From an uncultured Collinsella sp. (GTDB taxonomy: Bacteria; Actinomycetota; Coriobacteriia; Coriobacteriales; Coriobacteriaceae): a DNA stretch of 64,000 bases. The stretch spans positions 1 through 64,000 of the forward strand of contig CATYVH010000007.1 of assembly GCA_958413765.1 (NCBI GenBank). The letters are read 5' to 3'. The translations under genes and the position numbers were made by a program. The notes beneath the pieces are model-generated. The model did not search any database and was not told where the DNA came from. It worked only from the letters and a program-made list of their open reading frames with translations. This document shows, piece after piece, positions 9,480 through 18,847 of the stretch; within the stretch, counting starts at the first letter, position 1; every line of letters starts with the position of its first letter.

Positions 9480-9947
9480 ATGCGTCACAACGTTAAGAAG
9501 GGCCTGAAGCTCGGCACCGATGCGAGCCACACCAAGGCCATGAAGAAGAGCCTGGCCAAGGCCCTCTTCGAGAACGACCGCATCAAGACCACCGAGACCC
9601 GCGCTAAGGCGCTGCGTTCGGTCGTCGATCCGATCATCACCTGGGCCAAGAAGGGCGACCTGCACTCTCGTCGTCTGGCCATCGCCAAGCTCGGCGATAA
9701 GCAGCTCGTTGCCGAGATCTTCGACAAGGCTGCCCAGGGCATGTGGCAGGACCGCAACGGCGGTTACACCCGCATCATGAAGCTCGGCAACCGTAAGGGC
9801 GACAACGCTCCTATCGTTATCATGGAGCTCGTCACCGAGCCTTGCACGCCTAAGGCCAAGAAGGCTGCTCCGGCCCCCAAGAAGGCCGCTGCTCCCAAGA
9901 AGGTCGAGGCCGTCGAGGAGGCTCCTGCTGAGGAGACCGCTGAGTAG
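9480..9947 (+). CDS. rplQ: 50S ribosomal protein L17 with Ala/Lys-rich tail
   Basis: L17 lies near the polypeptide exit of the large subunit. The first ~117 residues are a complete L17 (MRHNVKKGLKLGTDASHTK, LFENDRIKTTETRAKALR, NGGYTRIMKLGNRKGDNAP). A ~38-residue extension rich in Ala, Lys, Pro and Glu follows, making 155 aa against about 115-130 for many relatives. Similar low-complexity tails occur on L17 of other high-GC actinobacteria and on rpmE in this window. It ends the operon just before a strong terminator. Confidence 0.96.
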   Translation: MRHNVKKGLKLGTDASHTKAMKKSLAKALFENDRIKTTETRAKALRSVVDPIITWAKKGDLHSRRLAIAKLGDKQLVAEIFDKAAQGMWQDRNGGYTRIMKLGNRKGDNAPIVIMELVTEPCTPKAKKAAPAPKKAAAPKKVEAVEEAPAEETAE

Positions 9948-9973
9948 ACAATCCGTCTGCATAGGCTATATTC

Positions 9974-10006
9974 GAGGGGTACGTTCGCGTACCCCTCTTT
10001 TTTTTG
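9974..10006 (+). terminator. Rho-independent terminator after rplQ
   Basis: A perfect 10-bp stem, GAGGGGTACG (9974-9983) with CGTACCCCTC (9988-9997), a TTCG loop and a following run of T residues. It closes the ribosomal transcription unit. Confidence 0.93.
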
Positions 10007-10040
10007 TCGCGATACCGTTGATTGTTTGTTGGGAGCGCCC

Positions 10041-10865
10041 ATGACCGCGCCGTCTGATTTCAATTCGATTCCTGAGCTCGATGCCACGCTTGTATTCCGT
10101 GTTGCCTATGATGGCTCGTCCTATAGCGGATTTGCCGAGCAGCCGGGCCAGACGACCGTTGCGGGCGAGTTACGCCGCGCTATCGAGACGCTGCTGCGCC
10201 GCCCGATCGATCTGACGTGTGCGGGTCGTACCGATGCCGGCGTGCATGCGGTGGCCCAGTACATTAGCGTGCCCGTAACGGACGCTGAGCTTGCTCTGAC
10301 GCGCCGTAGGTGGCTGAGGGCTATGGATGCCCTCCTGCCCAAAGATATTGCCATAAACGAGGTCTACAAGGCCCGTAGGGGCTTTTCTGCCCGCTTTGAC
10401 GCGCGGTCCCGTACGTATACGTACCGTATTGCCGATCGCGATGCGCGCCCCGTGCTCTCGCGCGGTGCGGTGTGGTGGCATCGCTATCCCCTCGACGTCG
10501 ATGCGATGGCGGCCGCCTGCCCTGCGCTTTTGGGCGAGCAGGACTTTAAGAGCTTTTGCAAGGTTGCCTCGGCCGTTGGCAAGCCCACGCATCGCTGCGT
10601 GATGCGTGCCGAATTTGGCCATGAGGTTGCGTTTGGCGAGGACAACCTGACGTTCACCATCGAGGGCAATGCGTTTCTGCATTCGATGGTCCGTACGATC
10701 GTGGGCACGCTTGTCGAGATTGGCATGCATCGCCGTGAACCCGAGTGGATGCGCGAGGTTATCGATGCTTGCGACCGTACCGCTGCGGGCCCCACGGCTC
10801 CTGCCTGCGGCCTTACGTTTATGGGCGTGGATTACGATCCCGCCGAGCTTGTCGTGCTCGACTAG
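10041..10865 (+). CDS. truA: tRNA pseudouridine(38-40) synthase
   Basis: TruA converts uridines 38-40 of the anticodon arm to pseudouridine. The 274-aa protein has the catalytic aspartate in CAGRTDAGVHA (Asp65), the N-terminal FRVAYDGSSYSGF motif and the C-terminal FLHSMVRTIVGTLVEIG motif. ATG 10041 is preferred over a TTG at 10026 because GGGAG lies just upstream. It follows the rplQ terminator by 35 bp. truA downstream of rpoA-rplQ is common in Gram-positive bacteria. Confidence 0.96.
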   Translation: MTAPSDFNSIPELDATLVFRVAYDGSSYSGFAEQPGQTTVAGELRRAIETLLRRPIDLTCAGRTDAGVHAVAQYISVPVTDAELALTRRRWLRAMDALLPKDIAINEVYKARRGFSARFDARSRTYTYRIADRDARPVLSRGAVWWHRYPLDVDAMAAACPALLGEQDFKSFCKVASAVGKPTHRCVMRAEFGHEVAFGEDNLTFTIEGNAFLHSMVRTIVGTLVEIGMHRREPEWMREVIDACDRTAAGPTAPACGLTFMGVDYDPAELVVLD

Positions 10866-11026
10866 GGGAGGGCTCGACGTGTCGTGCGTCGACACCTGTC
10901 ATCTGTGGGCTGCGCGTGTGCAACATCTGTTCTTGGCGTGCAATGCAACCGGTGTCTCATTGCTTTTATTGCCGGGGTGTACCATGAACCACGGTTTGAT
11001 TCATTACTGTCGAGAGGACGGATAAT

Positions 11027-12067
11027 TTGGTTCGACGTGGCTCGCATCCGCGACTTTCGGTGATCCTTGTGGTAGAAGGTTCGCCCAGCTATGCGATGCG
11101 TGCGCTCGAGAGTATCCAGAACCAAGACCTCTACGATTTGCAGATTGTCGTTGTCTGTCGCGATACTGCGCCCGGTGTGCGCCATTCGCTTCAAGTTGCT
11201 GCCGACAGGGACATCCATATTGATTTGATTGACGTCGAGGACGCGACGCGCGGCGCGTGTCTTCGTGCCGGTTTTGCTGCCTCGCGCGGCTCTCAAATCA
11301 TCGCCATGAACGCCGATGAGTGGTTTGCTCCGCAATCCCTTTCCAAGATGGTCGATATCGCGTGCGATACTGCGGCAGACATAGTGTTCCCCACGGTGTC
11401 GCTCGACCGCTATGATGCACATCGAGAGCGCCATTCGCGTGTCTTGGATGCTGCCTCTATTGTCATTGAAGACAAGTCTTCGATGGTGGCCGGGCTGCCT
11501 CAGTTGATTTTAGGCGGCTTGGTTGCTCAAGTCTCTGGCGTGATGTATAGCCGTCCGCTGTTTGAGGCATGCCTTTTGTGCGACAAGGCGTTTCGCACAG
11601 TTGGGTTTATGGCATGCGCGCTCTCGCAGGCGCAGCGCGTCTCCGGATGCGGCGACGCTTGTTTCCACGCGGTGGCGCCTAAGCTTACAGATGCCTTTGA
11701 TCCCACCATGTATGCCAGGGTATCCGATGACACCCGAGCACTCGACGAGCTTGCGGACTCACTCTCGGAAGCAGATAGCGGTGGCCGGCTCAAGCTGGCA
11801 AGCCAAAAGTTCTACTTTGCCGGACTGGTCGCCTGCATCGAGAATTTGTGTCTGAGCCCGCATGGGGTGTCGTCAATCGAGCGTTCCGCCCGCATGCGTG
11901 ATATGCTCGAGGCGCCTCGAACCCGTCAGATGGTCGCCGCGCTCAAGGATAACCATCGGGGGCTCGGTCTGTTGTTTGGGCCGATCGCTAGCGCCAAGCC
12001 CGCGCGTTGCGTGATGTGTACGCATCTGGCAGCTTTTCTTAACCGGACGGGCGCAAAAACCGCCTAA
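11027..12067 (+). CDS. Glycosyltransferase family 2-like protein
   Basis: The 346-aa product resembles the nucleotide-sugar-binding half of GT-A glycosyltransferases: a beta strand with a following helix (LSVILVVEGSPSYAMRALES), QNQDLYDLQIVVVCRD, and an NADEWFAPQSLSKM segment where family 2 enzymes usually have a D-x-D-like metal site. Here the acidic pair reads NADEW. No membrane segments are evident. The C-terminal half is not recognised. Start TTG 11027 follows GAGAGGAC. Acceptor and donor are unknown, and it could be a degenerate or non-catalytic relative. Confidence 0.6.
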   Translation: MVRRGSHPRLSVILVVEGSPSYAMRALESIQNQDLYDLQIVVVCRDTAPGVRHSLQVAADRDIHIDLIDVEDATRGACLRAGFAASRGSQIIAMNADEWFAPQSLSKMVDIACDTAADIVFPTVSLDRYDAHRERHSRVLDAASIVIEDKSSMVAGLPQLILGGLVAQVSGVMYSRPLFEACLLCDKAFRTVGFMACALSQAQRVSGCGDACFHAVAPKLTDAFDPTMYARVSDDTRALDELADSLSEADSGGRLKLASQKFYFAGLVACIENLCLSPHGVSSIERSARMRDMLEAPRTRQMVAALKDNHRGLGLLFGPIASAKPARCVMCTHLAAFLNRTGAKTA

Positions 12068-12078
12068 ACGGCTCATTA

Positions 12079-12106
12079 CGAAACAAACTTGCATAGAATT
12101 GTTTCG
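12079..12106. promoter_or_regulatory. Inverted repeat upstream of argR
   Basis: CGAAACAA at 12079-12086 and TTGTTTCG at 12099-12106 form a perfect 8-bp inverted repeat with a 12-nt spacer in the AT-rich gap before argR. There is no U-run, so a protein operator is more likely than a terminator. Autoregulation by ArgR is an inference only; the sites do not match the classical ARG box well. Confidence 0.35.
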
Positions 12107-12199
12107 AAATGCGTTCTTATACACAAAAGCCTTCAAATAGCGTTAAACTATTCAATCACTGATTGATTGTCTCCGCCATCTTTTGGAGTGAGGGTTTGT

Positions 12200-12637
12200 A
12201 TGGCTAAAAAACGCAATGGGCGCCAGGATGCCATTAGAGATATTGTGCGCAATAAGGACGTCCGCACGCAGCGTGTGCTGGTCGATGAGCTCCGTGCTAT
12301 GGGCTTTGATTGCACGCAGGCGACTGTCTCTCGCGATATTGCCGATATGGGGCTGCGTAAGCTCCCTGAGGGCATCTATGTTCTGGCAGAGGACCTGCAC
12401 CTGCAGCGCATGGTTTCCGAGCTCGTAACGGGCGTTCTGCGTACCGATAATCTGGTTATGATCAAGGCTCAGCCTGGCACGGCTTCCGGCATCGCCGCCG
12501 CCGTTGATGCGGCAGAGTTGCCCGATGTGCTTGGCTCGCTTGCCGGCAACGATACGATTTTGGTTATTGCCCAGACGGCCGAGGACGGCGAGCGTCTCGA
12601 GGCGCTGATCAATAAGCTGAGCAATTCTCGCAAGTAG
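12200..12637 (+). CDS. argR: Arginine repressor
   Basis: ArgR is an arginine-responsive repressor and activator of arginine biosynthesis and catabolism. The 145-aa product has the N-terminal winged helix (RVLVDELRAMGFDCTQATVSRDIADMGLRKLPEG), where Q-A-T-V-S-R-D is the recognition-helix signature, and the C-terminal arginine-binding/oligomerisation domain with QPGTASGIAAAVD and GSLAGNDTILVIA. ATG 12200 gives the usual ArgR N-terminus; an upstream in-frame start at 12167 would add 11 residues without family support. No arginine genes adjoin it. Confidence 0.93.
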   Translation: MAKKRNGRQDAIRDIVRNKDVRTQRVLVDELRAMGFDCTQATVSRDIADMGLRKLPEGIYVLAEDLHLQRMVSELVTGVLRTDNLVMIKAQPGTASGIAAAVDAAELPDVLGSLAGNDTILVIAQTAEDGERLEALINKLSNSRK

Positions 12638-12686
12638 GCGTGCGGGTCGTGCGCTCGGCACTGCGTGCGCTTACATAGTGGCTTGT

Positions 12687-12722
12687 AAGGGGTGTCGACG
12701 TTGGTCGGTATCCCCTTTTTTT
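12687..12722 (+). terminator. Probable terminator after argR
   Basis: AAGGGG (12687-12692) pairs with CCCCTT (12712-12717), and a T-run extends to about 12722. The stem is only 6 bp with a large loop, so it is moderately supported. Confidence 0.5.
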
Positions 12723-12761
12723 GTTTGCTGGTATAACGACCGCCCAGTCGCTTCAAACTAA

Positions 12762-12798
12762 AAGGCCCCGAGCAGTTCAATAAGCTGCTCGGGGCCTT
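12762..12798 (-). terminator. Terminator of the penicillin-binding protein gene
   Basis: A long GC-rich stem, GGCCCCGAGCAG (12764-12775) with CTGCTCGGGGCC (12785-12796), is extended by AA/TT. On the minus strand it is followed by TTTTAGTTT. It lies 23 bp past the stop of the leftward gene. Confidence 0.88.
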
Positions 12799-12820
12799 GT
12801 TGGCTTTAGTCGCGTACTTC

Positions 12821-15094
12821 TTAGCCGACCGTATCGTCAGGCGTGGGCGAGGGGTCGGGAGTGGGAGTGGGCGTAGGCGTAGGCGTGCCGCCATCGCCGC
12901 CGGTCGAACCACCAGTGGAGCCGCCCGTCGAGCCACCGGTCGTACCGGTGCCGCCGGTGGTGTCGCCATCGCCGCCGGTCGAACCACCAGTGGAGCCGCC
13001 CGTCGAGCCACCGGTCGTACCGGTGCCGCCGGTGGTGTCGCCGCCCGTGGTCTCGGTGGTCGTGGTCGTCGTGGTAGTCGTTGTGGTGGTTTCCTCTTCC
13101 TCTTCGTCCTTGTCCTTGTCGTCGTTCTCCGACTTCTTGGTGTTATTGGTGCCGTAGAACTTCCAGACGCTGTTGTTCTTGTAGGTGGGCGCCGTTCCGG
13201 TCGCAAACTCCTCGCGCTCGGTACCGGTCAGAACGGTGTTCATAAACCGCTTAAAGACAGGCAGGTTGGTGCTGTCGCCCAGCAGGTCCGTGCCGTACTT
13301 TTGGATGGGGATCTCGCCCGCGGAATAGCCGGTCCACAGGGCGCACGCCAGCTGCGGGGTATAGCCGCAGAACCACAGGTTGGTGGTGTTGTCGGTGGTG
13401 CCCGTCTTGCCGGCATAGGGCTGGTTGACACTCAGGGCGCCGGCAGCACCCGTACCGCTGCCCTTCATGACGCCGGACAGAACATCGGTGACCGCGGCGG
13501 CCTCGCCCTCGGTAAGCACCTGTGAGGGATTGTCGGTGTGCTGGTACAGCACCGAACCGGTACGAGAATCAATCTCGGTGATGGCGATCGGCTGGCGATA
13601 GTAGCCGCCGTTGGCAAACGTCGCGTAGGCGGCGGCCATCTCGAGTGGCGAGATCGAGCCGGTGCCGAGCGTCATGACGGGAACGTCCTCGATGTTGTCC
13701 TTGGCGGGGTCGATGCCGAGCTTTTTGACGAGCGAGATGATCTTGCTGTTGCCGACGGCTTCCGCCACCTGGATGTAGCCGGTGTTGGAGGAGTATGCCG
13801 TCGCCTGCTTAAGCGTGATGCTGCCGTAGCTCTGGTTGGCGTAATTTTGGACCTCGGTCGTGGTGCCCTTGGCCTTGAGCGGCGAGTTGCAGTTGAGGGT
13901 GACGTTGGGGTTCATGCCGTTTTGGATGGCAGTTGCCAGCGTAAAGGCCTTAAAGGTGGAGCCGACGGGACGCTTGGCCGTGGCATGGTTTACGTGGTTC
14001 TCGTCGGCGTTGTAGTCGTAGCCGCCCACCATGCACTTGATGTAGCCGGTCTTGGGGTCGACGACGACCATGCCCATGTCCAGGCCGTCAAGCGAGAGCG
14101 TGTCGAGCTGCTCGCGGACGGCATTCTCTGCCACCTGCTGCATCGTGGGGTCGATGGTGGTCTTGACGGTCAGGCCGCCCTTAAAGAGCACGTCGGTCGA
14201 GAACTCCTGCTCCAGCAGCTGCTTGACGTAGGAGACAAAGTAGGGCTGCGAGTATACGTCGACGCCGCTGCCCGAGATTTCGGTCACATTGAGGGTGATG
14301 GGCTCGGCCTGTGCGGCATCGTGCTCCTCCTGGGTGATGTGGCCCAGGCGCAGCATGTTGTCGAGAACCTTGTTGCGGCGAGACAGTGCCAGATCGGGAT
14401 TGACCGTGGGGTCGTACTGCGAAGGCGAGTTGGGAAGGCCGATGAGTAGCGCGGCCTCGCTCAGGGTGAGGTCGGCGGCGCTCTTGGACAGATAGGTCTC
14501 GGCTGCGGCCTCGATGCCGTAGGCGCCGTGGCCGTAATAGATGGTGTTGAGGTACATCATGAGGATCTCGTCTTTGGAGTACATGTCCTCCATCTTGATG
14601 GCGATGTAGGCCTCGCGCACCTTACGCTCAATGGTCGAGTCGAATTGCTCCTCCTGCAGGATGGTGTTGCGCACAAGCTGCTGGGTGATCGTCGAGGCGC
14701 CTTCGTGCCCGCCGCCGAGGGTTGCCACCGCAGCACGCGCGATACCCCACAGGTCGATACCGCCGTGCTCGTAGAAGCGCTCGTCCTCGACGTCAACGGT
14801 GCCCTGCAGCACGTAGGGGGAGACCTCGTCCTTGGTGATAGACTTGCGGTTTTGCGTGTAGAAGCTCGCGATCTTGTTGCCGTTGCAGTCGACGATCTCG
14901 GTGGGCTCGCTCACCAGATACGCGTTGGCGTCGGTGTAGTCGGGCAGATCGGACAGCCAGCGGTTGACGTTGCCGACCATGCCGATGCCAAATGCCACGC
15001 CCGCAATCAGCAGAAAGCCCAAAAACGAGAGCAGGATTATGGGCAGAGCATGCGTCTTTGAACGGCTGCGTCCCTGTCGTTGGCGAGGACCCAT
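12821..15094 (-). CDS. Class A penicillin-binding protein (glycosyltransferase-transpeptidase)
   Basis: A bifunctional cell-wall synthase that polymerises and cross-links peptidoglycan on the outer face of the membrane. A single N-terminal membrane anchor (LPIILLSFLGFLLIAGVAFG) is followed by a GT51 domain with EDERFYEHGGID and GASTITQQLVRN, then a transpeptidase domain with active-site STFK, SSN and KTGT motifs. The start at 15094 follows GGAGGT; an in-frame ATG at 15217 would add 41 residues and lacks a binding site. The 757-aa protein ends in a Thr/Gly/Ser/Pro low-complexity tail with two identical 25-residue repeats. Confidence 0.95.
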   Translation of the reverse strand: MGPRQRQGRSRSKTHALPIILLSFLGFLLIAGVAFGIGMVGNVNRWLSDLPDYTDANAYLVSEPTEIVDCNGNKIASFYTQNRKSITKDEVSPYVLQGTVDVEDERFYEHGGIDLWGIARAAVATLGGGHEGASTITQQLVRNTILQEEQFDSTIERKVREAYIAIKMEDMYSKDEILMMYLNTIYYGHGAYGIEAAAETYLSKSAADLTLSEAALLIGLPNSPSQYDPTVNPDLALSRRNKVLDNMLRLGHITQEEHDAAQAEPITLNVTEISGSGVDVYSQPYFVSYVKQLLEQEFSTDVLFKGGLTVKTTIDPTMQQVAENAVREQLDTLSLDGLDMGMVVVDPKTGYIKCMVGGYDYNADENHVNHATAKRPVGSTFKAFTLATAIQNGMNPNVTLNCNSPLKAKGTTTEVQNYANQSYGSITLKQATAYSSNTGYIQVAEAVGNSKIISLVKKLGIDPAKDNIEDVPVMTLGTGSISPLEMAAAYATFANGGYYRQPIAITEIDSRTGSVLYQHTDNPSQVLTEGEAAAVTDVLSGVMKGSGTGAAGALSVNQPYAGKTGTTDNTTNLWFCGYTPQLACALWTGYSAGEIPIQKYGTDLLGDSTNLPVFKRFMNTVLTGTEREEFATGTAPTYKNNSVWKFYGTNNTKKSENDDKDKDEEEEETTTTTTTTTTTTETTGGDTTGGTGTTGGSTGGSTGGSTGGDGDTTGGTGTTGGSTGGSTGGSTGGDGGTPTPTPTPTPDPSPTPDDTVG
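12891..13040 (-). repeat. Tandem 75-bp duplication encoding a 25-residue PBP tail repeat
   Basis: Two adjacent 75-bp units (12891-12965 and 12966-13040) are identical by eye and in frame. Each encodes a 25-residue Thr/Gly/Ser-rich unit. The period is a multiple of three, so copy number can vary without a frameshift. It lies in the predicted extracellular tail. Confidence 0.9.
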
Positions 15095-15256
15095 ATATTG
15101 ACCTCCAGGTATGTCGTGCCGGACGGTGGATGTGCCGTCGGGGCAGGATGGACATAAGTTATTACACGATAAACCAAACGGGGCGCGCGAGGCCTCGTGT
15201 ATGCTGGAAGACGGCATTTTTCAGAGTGAATGCATACCTTGGTAAGGAGTTTGCCG

Positions 15257-17215
15257 ATGGCGATTCGGGCGATGGGGCCGAGCGGACAATACGAGACTGG
15301 ATTGGATGCTGCCGGTGCGGCGCTGCCCGAGTTGCTGGCGCCGGCGGGCGGACTCGACCAGATGCTTGCGGCCATCGCCGCGGGCGCCGATGCCATCTAT
15401 GCGGGGTTGGGCGGCTTTAACGCCCGTGTGGGCGCCCATGGCTTTACGGATAACGAGTTTGCGCGCGGCTGCGCCGTGGCGCATGCCCATGGCGTGCGTG
15501 TGTACGTAACGCTCAACGTGTTCGTGTTTGACGATGAGTTGTCCGACGCGGTGGCGTTGGGAGCTCATGCACTGGAGCTGGGCGCCGATGCTCTGATTGT
15601 CGCCGATGCCGGGTTGGCCTGCGCGCTGCGCGCGGCGATTCCCGGGGTCGAGATTCACCTGTCCACGCAGGCGGGCGCTCATAGCGAGGGTGCCGTGCGG
15701 CTTGCCGCCGATGAGCTGGGGGTCGAGCGCGTGACGACGGCACGCGAGCTGACGGTCGACGAGATTGCGGCGCTATGTGCCACGGGCGTGCCCATCGAGG
15801 TATTCTGCCACGGTGCGATTTGCATCGGCTATTCGGGGGCGTGCGAGTTCTCGGCCTTGCGGCGTGGGCGCTCGGCGATGCGCGGCGACTGCACGCAGCC
15901 GTGCCGTCTGGCGTACGACCTGGTGGACGAGGCGGGACAGAGCGTTGTCGCCGTCGAGGGAGATCGCCTGCTTTGTCCGCGTGACTATCTGGGTATCGCG
16001 CACCTGCCCGAGCTTGTTGCCGCCGGCGTGGCATCGCTCAAGATCGAGGGACGCATGAAGAATCCCGATTACGTATTCAACGTGGTGAGGGTGTGGCGTC
16101 GGGCACTCGATATGCTGTGCGACGGCGCGTGGGACTCCGGTGCCGTGGAAGAGCTTGAACGCGAGCTTGGAAGATCGTTTAACCGTGGGTTTACCGATGC
16201 GTACCCGCGAGGGCGTTCGGGTGCCGAGCTGATGAGCTTTGAGCGCGCAATTAATCAGGGCGTGCGCGTGGGGCGCTTGGTCGCTGTGGGCCACGAAGAG
16301 GTGACCGTTGAGCTCGACGCCGCCGTGGCGGCGGGTGACACGCTCGAGATTCGGTTCTATCCGGGTGCCGACGCGCGTCCCGATGTGCCCAAGCGCTGGC
16401 CGCAGGTGCCCTGCCCGGTGGATGCCGCAGCGGGGAAGCGCGTCGTCGTGCATTGCAAGCGTAAGGTGGACACGGGCTGCGAGGTATACCTGATTCGCAG
16501 CGCCGGCGTGTTGGATCAGACAGCGGCGGTGTTGGAGCGCATGCGGGCCGAGGCGGATGCGATTGCGCCCGTTGCGCGTGCCGTTGAGGTGCTGCCCTTT
16601 GAGGACGTTGCGGTGGATGGCGGTGCGTCGACGGAGTTGGTGGAGCGCGCGGTTCCCGCTCGCATGGTTTTTGCTTGGCAGCTGATGGATGCCGACCCGC
16701 GCGGAGAACTTGATTTGTCCGACGCCGTTGTGGTGCTGGACGAGGTGTGCCGCACGGGTGACGCTGACCGGATCCGCTCGCTGACGCAGCGTGCCGGGCG
16801 CGTCGTCTGCCGCAACCTGGGACAGGTGGCGATGGCGCGCGAGCTGGGCGTGGCGTTTGACGTGGCGGCGCCGGTGTTCTGCGCGAATCGGGTCACGCTT
16901 ACCTGGCTGCGCGGACTCGGGGCGGGGTGGGTGTACTTGTCGGCCGAGTTGCTCGGCAATGATGCCGAGCGTGTTGCCGAGCTTGCCGCTTGTCCCGGTG
17001 TCTTGGGGCCTGTCGATGCCGACCGTCCCGAGCTCATGGTGTGCGAGCACTGCTTACTGACTGCCGAGGGCGCCTGCGCCACGGATGCAACGGGGCAGGT
17101 TCGTTGCCGTGACTGCTCGCGCCGTCAGCAAACACGATATTTGGTCGAGCGCGACGGCATGCGCCTGCCAGTCGCCGTTGATGCGTGCGGCAGGACGAGG
17201 ATTTTCCTGTCGTAG
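15257..17215 (+). CDS. U32 family protein (RlhA/TrhP-type RNA hydroxylation)
   Basis: The 652-aa protein has the U32 signature EVFCHGAICIGYSGAC near residues 185-200, followed by CTQPCR and the SLKIEGRMKNPDYV motif. A long C-terminal region has further Cys pairs (CEHC, CRDC). U32 members were once annotated as collagenases; characterised relatives such as E. coli RlhA and TrhP are needed for hydroxylation of rRNA or tRNA bases, so an RNA-modifying role is the better inference. ATG 15257 sits 7 nt after TAAGGAG; the ATG at 15230 lacks a site. It is divergent from the PBP gene. Confidence 0.85.
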   Translation: MAIRAMGPSGQYETGLDAAGAALPELLAPAGGLDQMLAAIAAGADAIYAGLGGFNARVGAHGFTDNEFARGCAVAHAHGVRVYVTLNVFVFDDELSDAVALGAHALELGADALIVADAGLACALRAAIPGVEIHLSTQAGAHSEGAVRLAADELGVERVTTARELTVDEIAALCATGVPIEVFCHGAICIGYSGACEFSALRRGRSAMRGDCTQPCRLAYDLVDEAGQSVVAVEGDRLLCPRDYLGIAHLPELVAAGVASLKIEGRMKNPDYVFNVVRVWRRALDMLCDGAWDSGAVEELERELGRSFNRGFTDAYPRGRSGAELMSFERAINQGVRVGRLVAVGHEEVTVELDAAVAAGDTLEIRFYPGADARPDVPKRWPQVPCPVDAAAGKRVVVHCKRKVDTGCEVYLIRSAGVLDQTAAVLERMRAEADAIAPVARAVEVLPFEDVAVDGGASTELVERAVPARMVFAWQLMDADPRGELDLSDAVVVLDEVCRTGDADRIRSLTQRAGRVVCRNLGQVAMARELGVAFDVAAPVFCANRVTLTWLRGLGAGWVYLSAELLGNDAERVAELAACPGVLGPVDADRPELMVCEHCLLTAEGACATDATGQVRCRDCSRRQQTRYLVERDGMRLPVAVDACGRTRIFLS

Positions 17216-17312
17216 GTGTTCGGCCGCGCCGTTTTGGTTATCATAAGAGAGTTTATGAACTTCCAGCACCGCCGTATCCGGTGAGGGTGCTATGGCAAAA
17301 GGAGGATACCCA

Positions 17313-18524
17313 ATGCTGTCTGTTGACGAGCAAATGCGTATCATCACCTCGGGCGCCGCGAAGATCGTCCCCGAGGCCGACCTTCGCAAGAAGCTTGAGA
17401 AGGGCGAGCCCCTCAACATCAAGCTCGGCGTCGATCCCACCAGCCCCGACCTGCACCTGGGCCACGCCGTGCCCCTGCGCAAGATGCGCCAGTTCCAGGA
17501 CCTGGGCCACAACGTCACCCTCATCATCGGCAACGGTACCGCGCTGATCGGCGACCCCTCGGGCAAGAACTCCACGCGTCCGCAGCTTTCGCAGGAGCAG
17601 ATCGAGGCCAACGCCGAGACTTACGTGAGCCAGGCCATGAAGATCCTGGACCCCGAGAAGACCACCATCGTGCACAACGGCGACTGGATCCTTTCGATGG
17701 ACCTGGCCGGTCTTTTGCAGGTGTGCTCCAAGTTCACCGTCGCTCGCATCCTTGAGCGCGACGACTTTACCAAGCGCTACCAGTCCCAGACGCCGATTGC
17801 CCTGCACGAGTTCCTGTACCCCGTGATGCAGGCCTTCGACTCCGTGCAGATCAAGGCCGACGTCGAGATGGGCGGCACCGACCAGCTCTTTAACCTGCTC
17901 GCCGGCCGTGAGCTCATGGAGAAGATGGGCATGGAACCGCAGATCGCGCTCACCATGCCGCTGCTCGAGGGTACCGACGGCGTGCGCAAGATGTCCAAGT
18001 CCTACGGCAACTACATCGGCCTGACCGACGCTCCCAAGGATATGTTCGGCAAGACCATGTCCATCCCCGACGAGATGATCGGCAAGTACTATCGTCTGGC
18101 CAGCTCGCTCGCCCCGGCCGAGGTCGACAGGATCGACGCCGCCCTGGCCGACGGTTCCGCCGACCCCTACGAGCTCAAGCGCGCTTTGGGCCGCGACCTG
18201 TGCGATACCTACCACGGCGCCGGCGCCGGCGACGAGGCCCAGGCCGAGTTCGACCGTGTGTTCAAGGAGGGCCAGCTTGCCGACTTCCCCGAGAAGCACG
18301 TTGAGCTGACCGTCAACGACGAGGGCCAGATTTACCTCGCCGGCCTGCTCAAGGACCTGGGCCTTTCGGCCAGCGCCGGTCAGGCCCGCCGCGACATCGA
18401 CGGCGGCGGCGTCAAGATCAACGGCAAGGCTGTGGCTCCCAAGAGCTACAACATCGACCCGAGCGCCCTCAAGCTGGGCGACACCCTCTCCGTAGGCAAG
18501 CGCAAGGGCTTCAAGTTGATTTAA
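17313..18524 (+). CDS. tyrS: Tyrosyl-tRNA synthetase
   Basis: It charges tRNA-Tyr. The 403-aa class I synthetase shows the HIGH-type motif HLGH (PDLHLGHAVPLRK), the KMSKS loop (GVRKMSKSYGNY) and a C-terminal S4-like RNA-binding domain (SASAGQARRDIDGGGVKING). A KMSKS rather than KFGKT loop is typical of the TyrZ-like branch. GGAGG at 17301-17305 selects ATG 17313 over an upstream ATG at 17292. No T-box was seen in the 97-bp upstream gap. A terminator follows. Confidence 0.96.
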   Translation: MLSVDEQMRIITSGAAKIVPEADLRKKLEKGEPLNIKLGVDPTSPDLHLGHAVPLRKMRQFQDLGHNVTLIIGNGTALIGDPSGKNSTRPQLSQEQIEANAETYVSQAMKILDPEKTTIVHNGDWILSMDLAGLLQVCSKFTVARILERDDFTKRYQSQTPIALHEFLYPVMQAFDSVQIKADVEMGGTDQLFNLLAGRELMEKMGMEPQIALTMPLLEGTDGVRKMSKSYGNYIGLTDAPKDMFGKTMSIPDEMIGKYYRLASSLAPAEVDRIDAALADGSADPYELKRALGRDLCDTYHGAGAGDEAQAEFDRVFKEGQLADFPEKHVELTVNDEGQIYLAGLLKDLGLSASAGQARRDIDGGGVKINGKAVAPKSYNIDPSALKLGDTLSVGKRKGFKLI

Positions 18525-18552
18525 CGAGTGAGTTGACCTTACAAGTTGCAAC

Positions 18553-18590
18553 AAGGCCGCAGCCGGGATTCCCGACTGCGGCCTTGTTTA
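18553..18590 (+). terminator. Terminator after tyrS
   Basis: AAGGCCGCAG (18553-18562) pairs with CTGCGGCCTT (18575-18584), with further CGGG/CCCG pairing inside, followed by TGTTTA. Confidence 0.85.
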
Positions 18591-18811
18591 GTTACGCGGT
18601 TTTACCAAATACGATTCGCTCGCTGTCGTTGCCAAAACATCGGCGCTGCCGTTGTTGGCACTTGGGGACGTTCCTTTTGTGCCGGCACTTTGGGACACTC
18701 CTTGTCATTGGTACAAAGCAACCTGCCCTCATTGCGCCAAGCGGCGTGTGCCGTTAAGCGGAGGGGGTGTATTCCCGACCCATCGTTTTGGCATACAATG
18801 GCTATTGGCTT

Positions 18812-18847
18812 GCTGCGGTGAAGGTCTGTCCGCTCCGCAGCTTTTTT
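18812..18847 (+). terminator. Leader terminator/attenuator before adenine deaminase
   Basis: GCTGCGG (18812-18818) pairs with CCGCAGC (18835-18841), followed by six T residues, only 20 nt before the deaminase start. A possible -10 (TACAAT) lies just upstream, so the hairpin may stop transcripts before the gene. It may instead end transcripts from further upstream. Confidence 0.6.

Noticed and set aside
17216..17312. T-box leader before tyrS
   Set aside because: The 97-bp gap is too short and has no T-box sequence or terminator/antiterminator pair.
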